A DNA stretch of 64,000 nucleotides from assembly GCF_003846175.1 (NCBI RefSeq), contig NZ_ML123047.1:229873-293872 (forward strand), written 5' to 3'. Both the position numbers and the translations under genes were made by a program. This document shows, one piece after another, positions 1 to 7,963 of this stretch (position 1 is the stretch's first letter; each line of letters opens with the position of its first letter). The notes beneath the pieces are model-generated. The model searched no databases, had not been told where the DNA came from, and saw only the letters and a program-made list of their open reading frames with translations. Origin of the DNA: Streptomyces sp. ADI95-17. GTDB taxonomy: Bacteria > Actinomycetota > Actinomycetes > Streptomycetales > Streptomycetaceae.

Positions 1-450
1 GACCGTCGACGAGACGAAGTGCTCCAGGCTGACGCCCGTACCGATGAGCATCTGCGCCTCACCGATCAGACGGACCGAGACCTCGGTCTCCTCGGAGCCC
101 TCCTCGGGCTCGTGGGTGTGCGTGTAGACCTTGGGCCACAGGGTGCGGCGGTTCCAGTCGTCGATCGCGTCGAGCAGGACCGGGCGCTGGTCCGCGGCGT
201 GCGGGCGGTCGTAGAACGTACGGACCGAGAAGACCTGCTGCTCGTCCTCGCCCCGGAACATGAAGTACGTCCGGAAGTCCTCCCACGGCGCCGCGAGGTC
301 GCCCTCGTCGTCGACGACGAACTTCAGCTCCATCTGTTCGAGGAGCTGCTTGACGAGGTCCTGGTCAGGGACAACGGGGCCCTCGGGTCCTGCCGCCTGC
401 GGTTCGGGCTGGCCCCCGAAATTCGGAATCGAGGACGGATCGATAGACAT
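1..450 (-). CDS. YbjN domain-containing protein (3' end outside window)
   Basis: The first 150 residues are visible, starting at an ATG (448-450). After a low-complexity N-terminus the sequence QDLVKQLLEQMELKFVVDDE is followed by strands and by WEDFRTYFMF, then an ISR-type region with VYTHTHEPE. This matches the YbjN fold (PF10722), which resembles type III secretion chaperones and is common in actinobacteria without a settled function. There is no signal peptide or membrane segment, so it is probably cytosolic. It is transcribed away from the MFS gene, with 109 bp between them. The family call is from memory of sequence style, not from a search. Confidence 0.7.
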   Translation of the reverse strand, partial: MSIDPSSIPNFGGQPEPQAAGPEGPVVPDQDLVKQLLEQMELKFVVDDEGDLAAPWEDFRTYFMFRGEDEQQVFSVRTFYDRPHAADQRPVLLDAIDDWNRRTLWPKVYTHTHEPEEGSEETEVSVRLIGEAQMLIGTGVSLEHFVSSTV

Positions 451-559
451 CGCTGGGTACTCCTGTGGATCGCACGTGGTTTCCTGTCGACGACCCTAGC
501 CGCGTTTCGCGGCCAGGGGGTCTTCCAGGGCCTGCCGGTCGTGATCGGCCGGACACGCC

Positions 560-1825
560 CTAAGCACTACGGGGAGTCATCTGCCCATCGGACACCCGTG
601 CCCGCGCCCAGGCGGCGGCGGCGAGAATCGCGCACAGCACCCCGAGGAGTCCGGACGCGCCGATGGTGTTCGCCGAGGAGCCGGTCAGCTCCGTCGCCAC
701 GCCCCCCGCGGCGACACCGATCCCCTGCATGGCGGTCACCCCCGACCTGGCGAGTCCGAGCGCCTGGCCACGCCGGTCGACCGGGGTCAGGAGTACGAAG
801 GTGGCCCCGGCGGTGATCTGGTAGGCGGAGCACACCCCGGCCACCAGCAGCAGGAACATGGCCACGCCCACACTGGGGTCGAGCCAGTAGGCGAGCAGCG
901 GCAGATTCGCACCGATCGCCAACGGCCCGAGCAGGCGGCGCCGCGACTCGTCGCCGACCTTGGCGCGGCCCAGCAGCGCCGCTCCCAGCACCATTCCCGC
1001 CGGATGCGAGGCGAGCAGGAGTCCCACCGAGTAGGCGCCGCCGCCGGCCTCGTCCGCGAACGGGGCCGCCAGCCCCTCCGGCAGGACGACGAAGCCCGCG
1101 AGCCACCCCAGCGCCAGCAGGGACCGGAGCCTGCGGTCCGACCAGATCAGCGCGGCCGCGCCCCCGACCTGTGCGCCGAGCCGCGTCTTGCGGGCGTCGG
1201 CACTCGCCGAGGGACGGGCCTTCACGCCGACCCTGATCAAGGTCGCCGAGAGAAGGAAGGTCGCCGCGTTCACGCCCAGGGAGAGGTTGCTGCCCAGCCA
1301 CGCGGCCAGCAGACCGCCGCCGGCGAAGCCGACCAGCTGCCCGACCTGGTTGGTGATCTGCATGACCCGCTGGCCGCGTTCGTATCTCTGCGTGCCGAGC
1401 ACGGTGGGCAGCAGCGCGCCCTGGGCGGCGCCGAAGGGCGCCTCGGCCAGCTGCGCCAGCACCAGCAGCCCGGCCAGCAGCGGCAGGGGCATCCCGGGCA
1501 GGGCCATCAGCCCGACCAGCACCATCCGCAGCAGGTCGCAGCTGATCATGACCGTACGCCGGGGGAAACGGTCCGCCAGGCCGGACAGGAGCACCCCGGA
1601 CAGCAGCGCGGGCAAGGTGGTCAGCGCGTACGTCGCAGCGGTCCACCCCGGCGAGTCGGTGCGTTCGAACACGAGCAACGACAGTGCCACGCGTGCCAGT
1701 TGGTCGCCCAGGATCGACTGGGCGTAGGCAGCCCAGAGGGTACGGAATTCGCCAAGGTGAAAGAGATTGTCAGATCTGGGCTTTTTGAGCCCCGGATTTA
1801 TCTCATCGCCCATCCGCTCGTTCAT
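560..1825 (-). CDS. MFS transporter
   Basis: A 421-aa protein with about twelve hydrophobic segments and the loop motif GLADRFPRRT near residue 85, typical of the major facilitator superfamily A motif between TM2 and TM3. The N-terminal 25 residues are polar and cytosolic. It resembles the DHA/enterobactin-exporter-like MFS group (MFS_3) that Streptomyces uses for drug or metabolite efflux. It stands alone, with no adjacent regulator or biosynthetic gene to suggest a substrate. The ATG at 1825 gives the MNERMGDEIN start; a second Met four codons in is possible. Confidence 0.85.
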   Translation of the reverse strand: MNERMGDEINPGLKKPRSDNLFHLGEFRTLWAAYAQSILGDQLARVALSLLVFERTDSPGWTAATYALTTLPALLSGVLLSGLADRFPRRTVMISCDLLRMVLVGLMALPGMPLPLLAGLLVLAQLAEAPFGAAQGALLPTVLGTQRYERGQRVMQITNQVGQLVGFAGGGLLAAWLGSNLSLGVNAATFLLSATLIRVGVKARPSASADARKTRLGAQVGGAAALIWSDRRLRSLLALGWLAGFVVLPEGLAAPFADEAGGGAYSVGLLLASHPAGMVLGAALLGRAKVGDESRRRLLGPLAIGANLPLLAYWLDPSVGVAMFLLLVAGVCSAYQITAGATFVLLTPVDRRGQALGLARSGVTAMQGIGVAAGGVATELTGSSANTIGASGLLGVLCAILAAAAWARARVSDGQMTPRSA

Positions 1826-2166
1826 GCGGGCACGCTACCGACTGTCGAATTCGGCCCCCAAACCTGCTCGCGAGCAGGCCACGGAGGACGCTCCGGGGTG
1901 TCCTGATTATTCGCGCACCGTCGGGCGAGCACTGTCCGCACCCGGGCGGAACTCCCTTGTCAAAGACGGGTGATACGTCCCGGGCGGAGCCGGTCCGGGA
2001 GAGGCCGCCCCCCGGTGCGGAGCCGGGCGTTTGGCGCAATATCGATGTTGAACGATGGATCACCAATGACGGCGATGATTCCCTCCCATCCCGTTCCTTA
2101 CGGAATCACCGCTTTCTCGCGGAATCACCGCGATGTCTCCGTCCCGCGCGGGCGGCGCCGATGGCA
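1826..2166. other. intergenic stretch, no supported gene
   Basis: This is the head of the MFS gene facing the tail of clpB. Short frames exist on both strands but none has Streptomyces-like codon bias with a ribosome site. It should carry the MFS promoter near 1830-1900. I saw no repeat other than the clpB-side hairpin annotated separately. Confidence 0.5.
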
Positions 2167-2206
2167 GGGCCCCGGCCGGGGACACCTGGTCCTCCGGCCG
2201 GGGCCC
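2167..2206 (-). terminator. clpB terminator hairpin
   Basis: A 13-bp perfect inverted repeat (2167-2179 pairs with 2194-2206, GGGCCCCGGCCGG type) with a 14-nt loop lies 25 bp beyond the clpB stop. There is no long U-tract, as is usual in Streptomyces. Confidence 0.7.
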
Positions 2207-2230
2207 GGCACCGATCGGGCCGGGTGCCCG

Positions 2231-4831
2231 CTACAAGGCGCCGTCCGCGGTCGCGGGGCCGACGAGCAGGTCGTCACCGACCCGGTCCACCCGGACGGTG
2301 TCCCCGTCCTTCACCTCGCCGGAGAGGATCTCCTTCGCCAGCCGGTCGCCGATCGCCGTCTGGATGAGGCGGCGCAGCGGCCGCGCCCCGTACGCCGGGT
2401 CGTTGCCCTCCTCGGCCAGCCAGGCCAGGGCGGCCGGGGTGACGTCGAGCGTGAGCTGCCGGTCGGCCAGCCGCTTGGCGAGCCGGTCGATCTGGAGCTT
2501 CGCGATGTGCGCGAGCTCGTCACCGGACAGGGCGGAGAAGACCACCAGGTCGTCCAGCCGGTTGAGGAACTCCGGCTTGAACGAGGCCCGTACGAGCTCC
2601 AGGACCCGTTCCTTCTTCTCCTCGGGCTTGGTCAGGGGATCGACCAGGAACTGGCTGCCGAGGTTGGAGGTCAGGATCAGGATGGTGTTGCGGAAGTCCA
2701 CCGTCCGGCCCTGCCCGTCGGTGAGCCGGCCGTCGTCGAGCACCTGGAGCAGGATGTCGAAGACCTCGGGGTGGGCCTTCTCGACCTCGTCCAGCAGCAC
2801 GACGCTGTACGGGCGGCGGCGGACCGCCTCGGTGAGCTGGCCGCCCTCCTCGTAGCCGACGTATCCGGGCGGGGCGCCGACGAGCCGCGCCACGCTGTGC
2901 TTCTCGCCGTACTCGCTCATGTCGATGCGGACCATGGCCCGCTCGTCGTCGAAGAGGAAGTCGGCGAGCGCCTTGGCGAGCTCCGTCTTGCCGACACCGG
3001 TCGGGCCGAGGAAGAGGAACGAGCCGGTGGGCCGGTCGGGGTCGGCGATTCCGGCGCGGGTGCGGCGTACCGCGTCCGACACCGCCCGCACGGCCTCGCC
3101 CTGCCCGATCAGGCGCCTGCCGAGCTCGTCCTCCATGCGCAGCAGCTTCTGCGTCTCGCCCTCCAGCAGACGCCCGGCCGGGATGCCGGTCCAGGAGCCG
3201 ACGACATCGGCGATGTCGTCCGGGCCGACCTCCTCCTTGACCATCGTGTCCTTGGCGGCCTCCTGCTCGGCCTCGGACGCCTCCGCCAGCTCCCGCTCCA
3301 GGCCGGGGATCTCCCCGTACAGCAGCTTGGAGGCGGTGTCGAAGTCACCGTCGCGCTGGGCGCGTTCGGCCTGGCCGTGCAGTTCGTCGAGGCGCTCCTT
3401 CAGCTCACCGACGCGGTTGAGGCCCTGCTTCTCCTTCTCCCAGCGGGCGTTGAGGCCGCGCAGCTCCTCCTCCTTGTCCGCGAGGTCGCGGCGGAGCTTC
3501 TCCAGGCGCTGCCGGGAGCCGGGGTCGGTCTCGTTCTTCAGGGCCAGCTCCTCCATGTGGAGGCGGTCCACGGCACGCTGGAGCTCGTCGATCTCGACCG
3601 GCGAGGAGTCGATCTCCATGCGCAGCCGGGACGCCGCCTCGTCGACCAGGTCGATCGCCTTGTCGGGGAGGAAGCGGGAGGTGATGTAGCGGTCGGAGAG
3701 GGTCGCGGCGGCCACCAGCGCCGAGTCCGCGATGGAGACCTTGTGGTGGGCCTCGTAGCGGCCCTTGAGCCCGCGCAGGATCGCGATGGTGTCCTCGACG
3801 CTCGGCTCGGCCACCAGCACCTGCTGGAAGCGGCGCTCCAGGGCGGGGTCCTTCTCGATCCGCTCGCGGTACTCGTCGAGCGTCGTCGCGCCCACCATGC
3901 GGAGCTCGCCGCGGGCCAGCATCGGCTTGAGCATGTTGCCGGCGTCCATGGCGGAGTCGCCGCCGGCGCCCGCGCCCACGACGGTGTGCAGCTCGTCGAT
4001 GAAGGTGATGATCTGCCCGTCGCTCTCCTTGATCTCGGAGAGGACGGTCTTCAGCCGCTCCTCGAACTCGCCGCGGTACTTGGCGCCCGCGACCATCGCA
4101 CCGAGGTCGAGCGAGACGAGCCGCTTGTTCTTCAGGGACTCGGGGACGTCGCCCTTGACGATGCGCTGGGCGAGGCCCTCGACGACGGCCGTCTTGCCGA
4201 CGCCGGGCTCGCCGATGAGCACGGGGTTGTTCTTGGTGCGGCGGGAGAGCACCTGGACGACCCGGCGGATCTCCTGGTCACGGCCGATGACCGGGTCGAG
4301 CTTGCCCTCGCGTGCGGCGGCGGTGAAGTCCGTACCGAACTTCTCCAGCGCCTTGTACTGGCCCTCCGGGTCGGGTGTGGTCACCCGGCGCCCTCCCCTG
4401 CTCTTCTCGAATGCGTCCAGCAGCCTCTTCGCACTGGCCCCCTGCCCACTGAGGATCTCACCGGCGCGGCCGCCCTCGGCCGCGATGCCGATCAGCAGGT
4501 GCTCGGTGGAGATGTAGTCGTCGCCGAGCTCCTTCGCGCGCTGCGCGGCGTCGTTGATGACGGCGAGCAGCTCACGGTTGGGCTGCGGCGGGGCGACGGT
4601 GGACCCGGTGACGCTGGGCTGGGCGCCCAGCAGCCGCTCGGTCTCGGTGCGTACGGCGATCTGGTCGGCCTCGACGGCGGCGAGCAGATCGGTGATGTTC
4701 TCGTTGTCCTCGCCCGCGAGCAGCGCGAGCAGCAGGTGCCCGGGGGCCAGATCGGGGTGCCCGTCCTTCACGGCCCTGCTGGTGGCCGCGTTGATGGCGT
4801 CCCGGCTCTTGTTGGTCAGCTCGGCGTCCAC
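2231..4831 (-). CDS. clpB: ATP-dependent disaggregase ClpB
   Basis: At 866 aa this is full length for ClpB/Hsp104. Domains in order: double Clp-N repeat (about 1-145), AAA1 with Walker A GEPGVGKT, the coiled-coil M-domain (about 400-525, rich in E/K/R/L heptads), AAA2 with Walker A GPTGVGKT, and the D2-small C-terminal domain. The M-domain separates ClpB from ClpA/C. With DnaK/DnaJ/GrpE it resolubilises aggregated protein in the cytosol. The GTG start at 4831 follows an AAGGAGG ribosome site. Two HAIR operators directly upstream place it under HspR, which is encoded with dnaK 3 kb away. A very long antisense frame covers it, an artefact of GC-rich third positions. Confidence 0.97.
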   Translation of the reverse strand: MDAELTNKSRDAINAATSRAVKDGHPDLAPGHLLLALLAGEDNENITDLLAAVEADQIAVRTETERLLGAQPSVTGSTVAPPQPNRELLAVINDAAQRAKELGDDYISTEHLLIGIAAEGGRAGEILSGQGASAKRLLDAFEKSRGGRRVTTPDPEGQYKALEKFGTDFTAAAREGKLDPVIGRDQEIRRVVQVLSRRTKNNPVLIGEPGVGKTAVVEGLAQRIVKGDVPESLKNKRLVSLDLGAMVAGAKYRGEFEERLKTVLSEIKESDGQIITFIDELHTVVGAGAGGDSAMDAGNMLKPMLARGELRMVGATTLDEYRERIEKDPALERRFQQVLVAEPSVEDTIAILRGLKGRYEAHHKVSIADSALVAAATLSDRYITSRFLPDKAIDLVDEAASRLRMEIDSSPVEIDELQRAVDRLHMEELALKNETDPGSRQRLEKLRRDLADKEEELRGLNARWEKEKQGLNRVGELKERLDELHGQAERAQRDGDFDTASKLLYGEIPGLERELAEASEAEQEAAKDTMVKEEVGPDDIADVVGSWTGIPAGRLLEGETQKLLRMEDELGRRLIGQGEAVRAVSDAVRRTRAGIADPDRPTGSFLFLGPTGVGKTELAKALADFLFDDERAMVRIDMSEYGEKHSVARLVGAPPGYVGYEEGGQLTEAVRRRPYSVVLLDEVEKAHPEVFDILLQVLDDGRLTDGQGRTVDFRNTILILTSNLGSQFLVDPLTKPEEKKERVLELVRASFKPEFLNRLDDLVVFSALSGDELAHIAKLQIDRLAKRLADRQLTLDVTPAALAWLAEEGNDPAYGARPLRRLIQTAIGDRLAKEILSGEVKDGDTVRVDRVGDDLLVGPATADGAL

Positions 4832-4896
4832 GTGCGCTTTCTCCTCCTTGCGGTGACTACCCTCTCGGCAACACTGACTAGATCGACGTGCGTAAA

Positions 4897-4943
4897 GTTG
4901 AGTCTACCCCACTCAAGCCAATATTGAGTCCACTCCACTCAAC
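4897..4943 (-). promoter_or_regulatory. two HAIR operators (HspR sites) upstream of clpB
   Basis: Two copies of the HspR inverted repeat, consensus CTTGAGT-N7-ACTCAAG, lie 6 bp apart. They are GTTGAGT-N7-ACTCAAG at 4897-4917 and ATTGAGT-N7-ACTCAAC at 4923-4943. They sit 65-110 bp before the clpB start, the expected promoter position. HspR with DnaK as corepressor is known to repress clpB this way in Streptomyces. Confidence 0.93.
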
Positions 4944-5073
4944 TTGATGCGGGAGGGTCGCACGCGTCAGGGCCCCTTGTCCCGGCACTTCGAGTGAACC
5001 GGCCGCCCCGGCCCTCCGCCACCGCAGCGGGGCTGCGGACCGGGCCGCCGCCCGCGCTGCCTACGCTGTCCGC

Positions 5074-5478
5074 ATGGCAGTCGACGTGACGAATCCCGGC
5101 CCCGAGTACCTCGCCTTCTGGCGCGCGCGGCATGTGTGCACCCTGACCACGCCCCGCCCCGACGGCACGCCGCACGTGGTGCCGGTGGGCGTGACGTACG
5201 ACCCCGAGACGAGGCTGGCGCGGGTCATCACCGGAAAGAACACCAGGAAGGCCGCCAACGTCCTGGCCGCGGGCCCGGACGGGGCACGGGTCGCGGTCTG
5301 CCAGATCGACGGGCGCCGCTGGGCGACGCTGGAGGGGCGCGCGACGGTGCGCACGGAGCCGGAGGCGGTGGCCGACGCGGTACGCCGCTACGCGGAGCGC
5401 TACGAGCGCACGCCGGCGCCCAACCCGGACCGGATCGTCATCGAGATCGCCGTCGACCGGGCGCTCGGCAGGGCCTGA
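5074..5478 (+). CDS. PPOX-class F420-dependent oxidoreductase
   Basis: A 134-aa split-barrel protein of the PNPOx-like superfamily. The N-terminus FWRARHVCTLTTPRPDGTPH, then VVPVGVTYD and the ITGKNTRKAANV segment, is the pattern of the actinobacterial F420-binding PPOX family (TIGR03618-type). Members reduce or bind small molecules with cofactor F420 in the cytosol; the substrate cannot be read from the sequence. Length is normal and the ATG start gives MAVDVTNPGP. It is monocistronic and ends just before a strong bidirectional hairpin. Confidence 0.8.
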   Translation: MAVDVTNPGPEYLAFWRARHVCTLTTPRPDGTPHVVPVGVTYDPETRLARVITGKNTRKAANVLAAGPDGARVAVCQIDGRRWATLEGRATVRTEPEAVADAVRRYAERYERTPAPNPDRIVIEIAVDRALGRA

Positions 5479-5511
5479 GCACGGCTCCGGACCGTACCCG
5501 GCCGGAAAATG

Positions 5512-5554
5512 CACAACGGCGCCATCGTGTTCAGGTCACGATGGCGCCGTTGTG
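5512..5554. terminator. bidirectional terminator, 18-bp perfect stem
   Basis: CACAACGGCGCCATCGTG (5512-5529) is perfectly repeated in inverse at 5537-5554 with a 7-nt loop. It separates two convergent genes, the PPOX protein (+) and the Rieske-like protein (-), and can serve both. Confidence 0.9.
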
Positions 5555-5594
5555 TGGGGGAGTGACTGAGCGACATGGAACGACGGGGGATCGC

Positions 5595-5915
5595 TCAGGC
5601 ACTGCGGGGGGTGGCGGAAATAGTCTCTGGCTCGAACAGCTGGTGGTCACGCCGGTCGAGGTTGACGAAAATCATGTCGTACCGGATCGCACAGCGAACG
5701 GGCTGCGGGGCTCCACGCGGCTTGCGGAGGCATCGGTAGGCACGTACTTCGTCGTCTTCTTCACGTGCGACAACGATGGGGTCGCCGAACAGAGTGACCA
5801 TCAACGAGTCGCCACAGTGGGGGATGGCAGTGACGAGATCGATGAAATGCCAGCCTGATCGGTAGGCCGTGGCCATCTCGCGCCGGAAGGTCCGGTCGTC
5901 CGGCGGGATGGTCAT
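5595..5915 (-). CDS. Rieske-like small protein lacking cluster ligands
   Basis: A 106-aa protein. The middle (IPHCGDSLMVTLFGDPIVVAR, then VRAYRCLRKPRG) follows the strand order of a Rieske [2Fe-2S] domain, and FVNLDRRD resembles the WGxxFVNLD segment of ring-hydroxylating oxygenases. The expected CxH and CxxH ligand pairs are absent: only single Cys residues at the first site and no His pair. A functional Rieske cluster is therefore unlikely. The start at 5915 is set by an ATGA overlap with the upstream DIGW-repeat gene, implying translational coupling. A longer frame beginning at 6032 only reads the repeat region out of frame. Its role is unknown; dedication to the peptide next door is inference. 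Confidence 0.65.
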   Translation of the reverse strand: MTIPPDDRTFRREMATAYRSGWHFIDLVTAIPHCGDSLMVTLFGDPIVVAREEDDEVRAYRCLRKPRGAPQPVRCAIRYDMIFVNLDRRDHQLFEPETISATPRSA

Positions 5916-6280
5916 GCGCCCGGCTGGGCCGTGGCGGAGCCGATACGGGTGGGCGAGACCCAGCCGATGTCGGACGACTTGGCAGGTGCGACCCAGCCGA
6001 TGTCGGACGACTTGGCAGGTGCGACCGGCCACCCGATGTCACCGTCGGCCGAGGCCTGGACGACCCAGCCGATGTCGGACGACTTGGCAGGTGCGACCGG
6101 CCACCCGATGTCACCGTCGGCCCCGGCCCGGACAGCCCACCCGATGTCGCCACCGGCAACACTGTCCTCGCTCCAGCCAATGTCGCTGCCGCCCAGCAGC
6201 CCGATGCCCAGGGCCGCGACGAACGAGACGGCAAGCGCCGAGCGATGCATTCGCTTATACATAGTCGGCTTCGTCCTCAC
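5912..6280 (-). CDS. secreted DIGW-repeat peptide precursor
   Basis: A 122-aa protein with a Sec-type signal (KRMHRS, then ALAVSFVAALGIGLLGG) followed by seven copies of (S/G)DIGW spaced about 11-13 residues, several as GDIGWPVAPAKS blocks. The repeats also show in DNA as near-identical 24-60 bp direct repeats (5960-6180), so the gene grew by duplication. The GTG at 6280 is used here, with GGGGGAG 12 nt upstream; ATG codons at residue 7 (MYKRMH) and residue 11 are alternatives. It is the first gene of a two-gene operon with the Rieske-like protein and is divergent from a LuxR-type regulator. A multi-core modified peptide or a repetitive cell-surface peptide are both possible; neither is proven. 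Confidence 0.7.
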   Translation of the reverse strand: MRTKPTMYKRMHRSALAVSFVAALGIGLLGGSDIGWSEDSVAGGDIGWAVRAGADGDIGWPVAPAKSSDIGWVVQASADGDIGWPVAPAKSSDIGWVAPAKSSDIGWVSPTRIGSATAQPGA

Positions 6281-6390
6281 TTGTGGATTCTTCTCCCCCG
6301 CACCTAAGACGATGTCTCACCTGGGCACGCGAGCACCACCGAGTAGATGCATCATGTTCCTGCATGTTCAGGAACCTGGGGGGTGACGAT

Positions 6391-7377
6391 ATGACCACAA
6401 GCAACACAAAGCCGACACATTCTCATGGGATCACCGAACTGTGCGACGCGGGGGCACGCCTTTACGCCAGCGCTTTGCGGTTGGGACGCATCGCCCGCGC
6501 CGAAGTGGAACCGGCGCCCTGTCTGATGGAGTTCGCGCTCCTGCATCCCGATCCGGATGACCCGGACTGGCTCCGGCCCGTTCCGCCGACCATTGCTCTC
6601 GCGCAGCATCTGCATCCCATCGAGCGGGAGATCCTGGAGCGGCGCCGGCACTCGGTCGAACTGACGGAGTCGTTCGAGCCATTCATGGACATCAGCACTC
6701 TGGGGCCGCCCAGCACCCACGCCATCACCGTGCTGGAAGGCGCGAACCGGATCAACGCGGCCCTCGATCTCGCCACCGCAGAGTGCCGCACCGAAGTGCT
6801 CACCGTCCAGCCCGGCGGCGGCCGGACCGAGGATCGTCTCAGCAAGTCGCTGGAACGCGGCCTGTCCGTGATCCACCGCGGCGTCAGCATGCGCACCCTC
6901 TACCAGCACACCGCGCGCCACAGCCCCAGCACGCTCGCGTACGCGGAACGCATGACCGACGACAACGTGGAGATACGCACGCTCGAAGAGCTGATCGGCC
7001 GCCTGATCGTGTTCGACCGGACCGTCGCCTTCATCCCGGCCAGCGACGACGACCAAGTGGCCCTGGAACTCCGCCATCCCGGGCTCGTGCAGTACCTGGT
7101 CAACGTGTTCGAGCAGTTCTGGACGAGGGCTGCTCCGCTGCGGGAGGAGGTCAAGTACGAACCGACCTCCCTGGGCATCAGCGGGGTTCAGCGCTCCATC
7201 GCCCAGCTCCTCGTGGAGGGCCATGTGGACGACTCGATCGCCCGCCGGCTCGGCATGAACGTCCGCACCTGCCGCGCCCACGTCGCCAAGCTCGCCGCCG
7301 CGCTCGGCAGCAACAGCCGGGCCCAGCTCGGCTACCTGATAGCGCGGTCGGGAATCCTGGAGGAGGAGCAGAGCTGA
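6391..7377 (+). CDS. LuxR-type HTH regulator (TrmB-like N-terminus)
   Basis: A 328-aa protein. The C-terminal 60 residues (GISGVQRSIAQLL...ARRLGMNVRTCRAHVAKL) form a LuxR-family helix-turn-helix. The N-terminal 250 residues resemble the TrmB/HTH-sugar-sensing and phospholipase-D-like architecture seen in many Streptomyces orphan LuxR regulators. There is no receiver domain, so it is not a classical response regulator. ATG 6391 is chosen because GGGGGG lies 8 bp upstream; the reading frame is open further upstream without a ribosome site. It is divergent from the DIGW peptide gene over a 110-bp shared promoter region and is the best candidate to control it. Confidence 0.8.
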   Translation: MTTSNTKPTHSHGITELCDAGARLYASALRLGRIARAEVEPAPCLMEFALLHPDPDDPDWLRPVPPTIALAQHLHPIEREILERRRHSVELTESFEPFMDISTLGPPSTHAITVLEGANRINAALDLATAECRTEVLTVQPGGGRTEDRLSKSLERGLSVIHRGVSMRTLYQHTARHSPSTLAYAERMTDDNVEIRTLEELIGRLIVFDRTVAFIPASDDDQVALELRHPGLVQYLVNVFEQFWTRAAPLREEVKYEPTSLGISGVQRSIAQLLVEGHVDDSIARRLGMNVRTCRAHVAKLAAALGSNSRAQLGYLIARSGILEEEQS

Positions 7378-7412
7378 CCGGGCCCCCACGCGGCACCGCA
7401 CCGGCGTACGGC

Positions 7413-7456
7413 GAAGGGCCGGGGAACCGACCCGTAAGTCGGCTCCCCGGCCCTTC
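7413..7456. terminator. terminator between LuxR gene and hspR
   Basis: Nineteen-base arms (7413-7431 and 7438-7456, GAAGGGCCGGGGA type) pair with one mismatch around a 6-nt loop. It lies between convergent genes and probably ends both the regulator transcript and the dnaK operon. Confidence 0.85.
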
Positions 7457-7515
7457 ACCGTCGGCTCAGGCCTTCGGCTCAGTCCGTCAGCCAGTCCTTC
7501 GACTCGGCCTCCGGC

Positions 7516-7962
7516 TCAGTCCTTCGGCCGCTTCGGCCGCCAGACCACCAACGCGCTGGTCTGCTGGACGTCCTGATACGGCACCAGATCGCGCCGGTAG
7601 GAGGCGTGCACCTGGGCCTCGCGCTGCTGCATGGCCTGGGCCGCGCCGTCCACCGCCGCCGACAGCTCGGCGACGCGCTGCTGGAGGGCCGCGACCTGGT
7701 TCTCCAGCTCGATGATGCGCTTGATGCCGGCGAGGTTGATGCCCTCGTCCTGCGACAGCTGCTGCACGGTGCGCAGCAGCTCGATGTCGCGGGCCGAGTA
7801 GCGCCGGCCGCGCCCGGCCGTGCGGTCGGGCGAGACGAGGCCGAGACGGTCGTACTGGCGCAGTGTCTGCGGGTGCAGGCCCGAGAGCTGGGCCGCGATC
7901 GAGATCACGTACACCGGGGACTCGTCGGTCAGTTCGTACGGATTGCGTCGTCGGCCGTCCAC
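7516..7962 (-). CDS. hspR: heat-shock repressor HspR (MerR family)
   Basis: A 148-aa protein. The N-terminal winged helix SIAAQLSGLHPQTLRQYDRL is the MerR-family signature and GRRYSARDIELLR completes it; a coiled coil follows (about 75-120). HspR binds HAIR repeats and represses dnaK, clpB and lon, with DnaK as corepressor. It is the last gene of the dnaK operon: the GTG at 7962 is 1 bp after the dnaJ stop, with AGGGAGC as ribosome site. An upstream extension of the frame would overlap dnaJ and is rejected. Confidence 0.96.
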   Translation of the reverse strand: MDGRRRNPYELTDESPVYVISIAAQLSGLHPQTLRQYDRLGLVSPDRTAGRGRRYSARDIELLRTVQQLSQDEGINLAGIKRIIELENQVAALQQRVAELSAAVDGAAQAMQQREAQVHASYRRDLVPYQDVQQTSALVVWRPKRPKD

Positions 7963-7963
7963 C

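Noticed and set aside
1970..4927. A 985-codon open frame opposite clpB
   Set aside because: It is the antisense shadow of clpB caused by high third-position GC; its sequence is repetitive L/V/G/D-rich and it covers a well-known gene.
5950..6150. Direct DNA repeats that could be taken for a CRISPR array
   Set aside because: The repeats code for DIGW units in one frame, have no spacer diversity and no cas genes are near.
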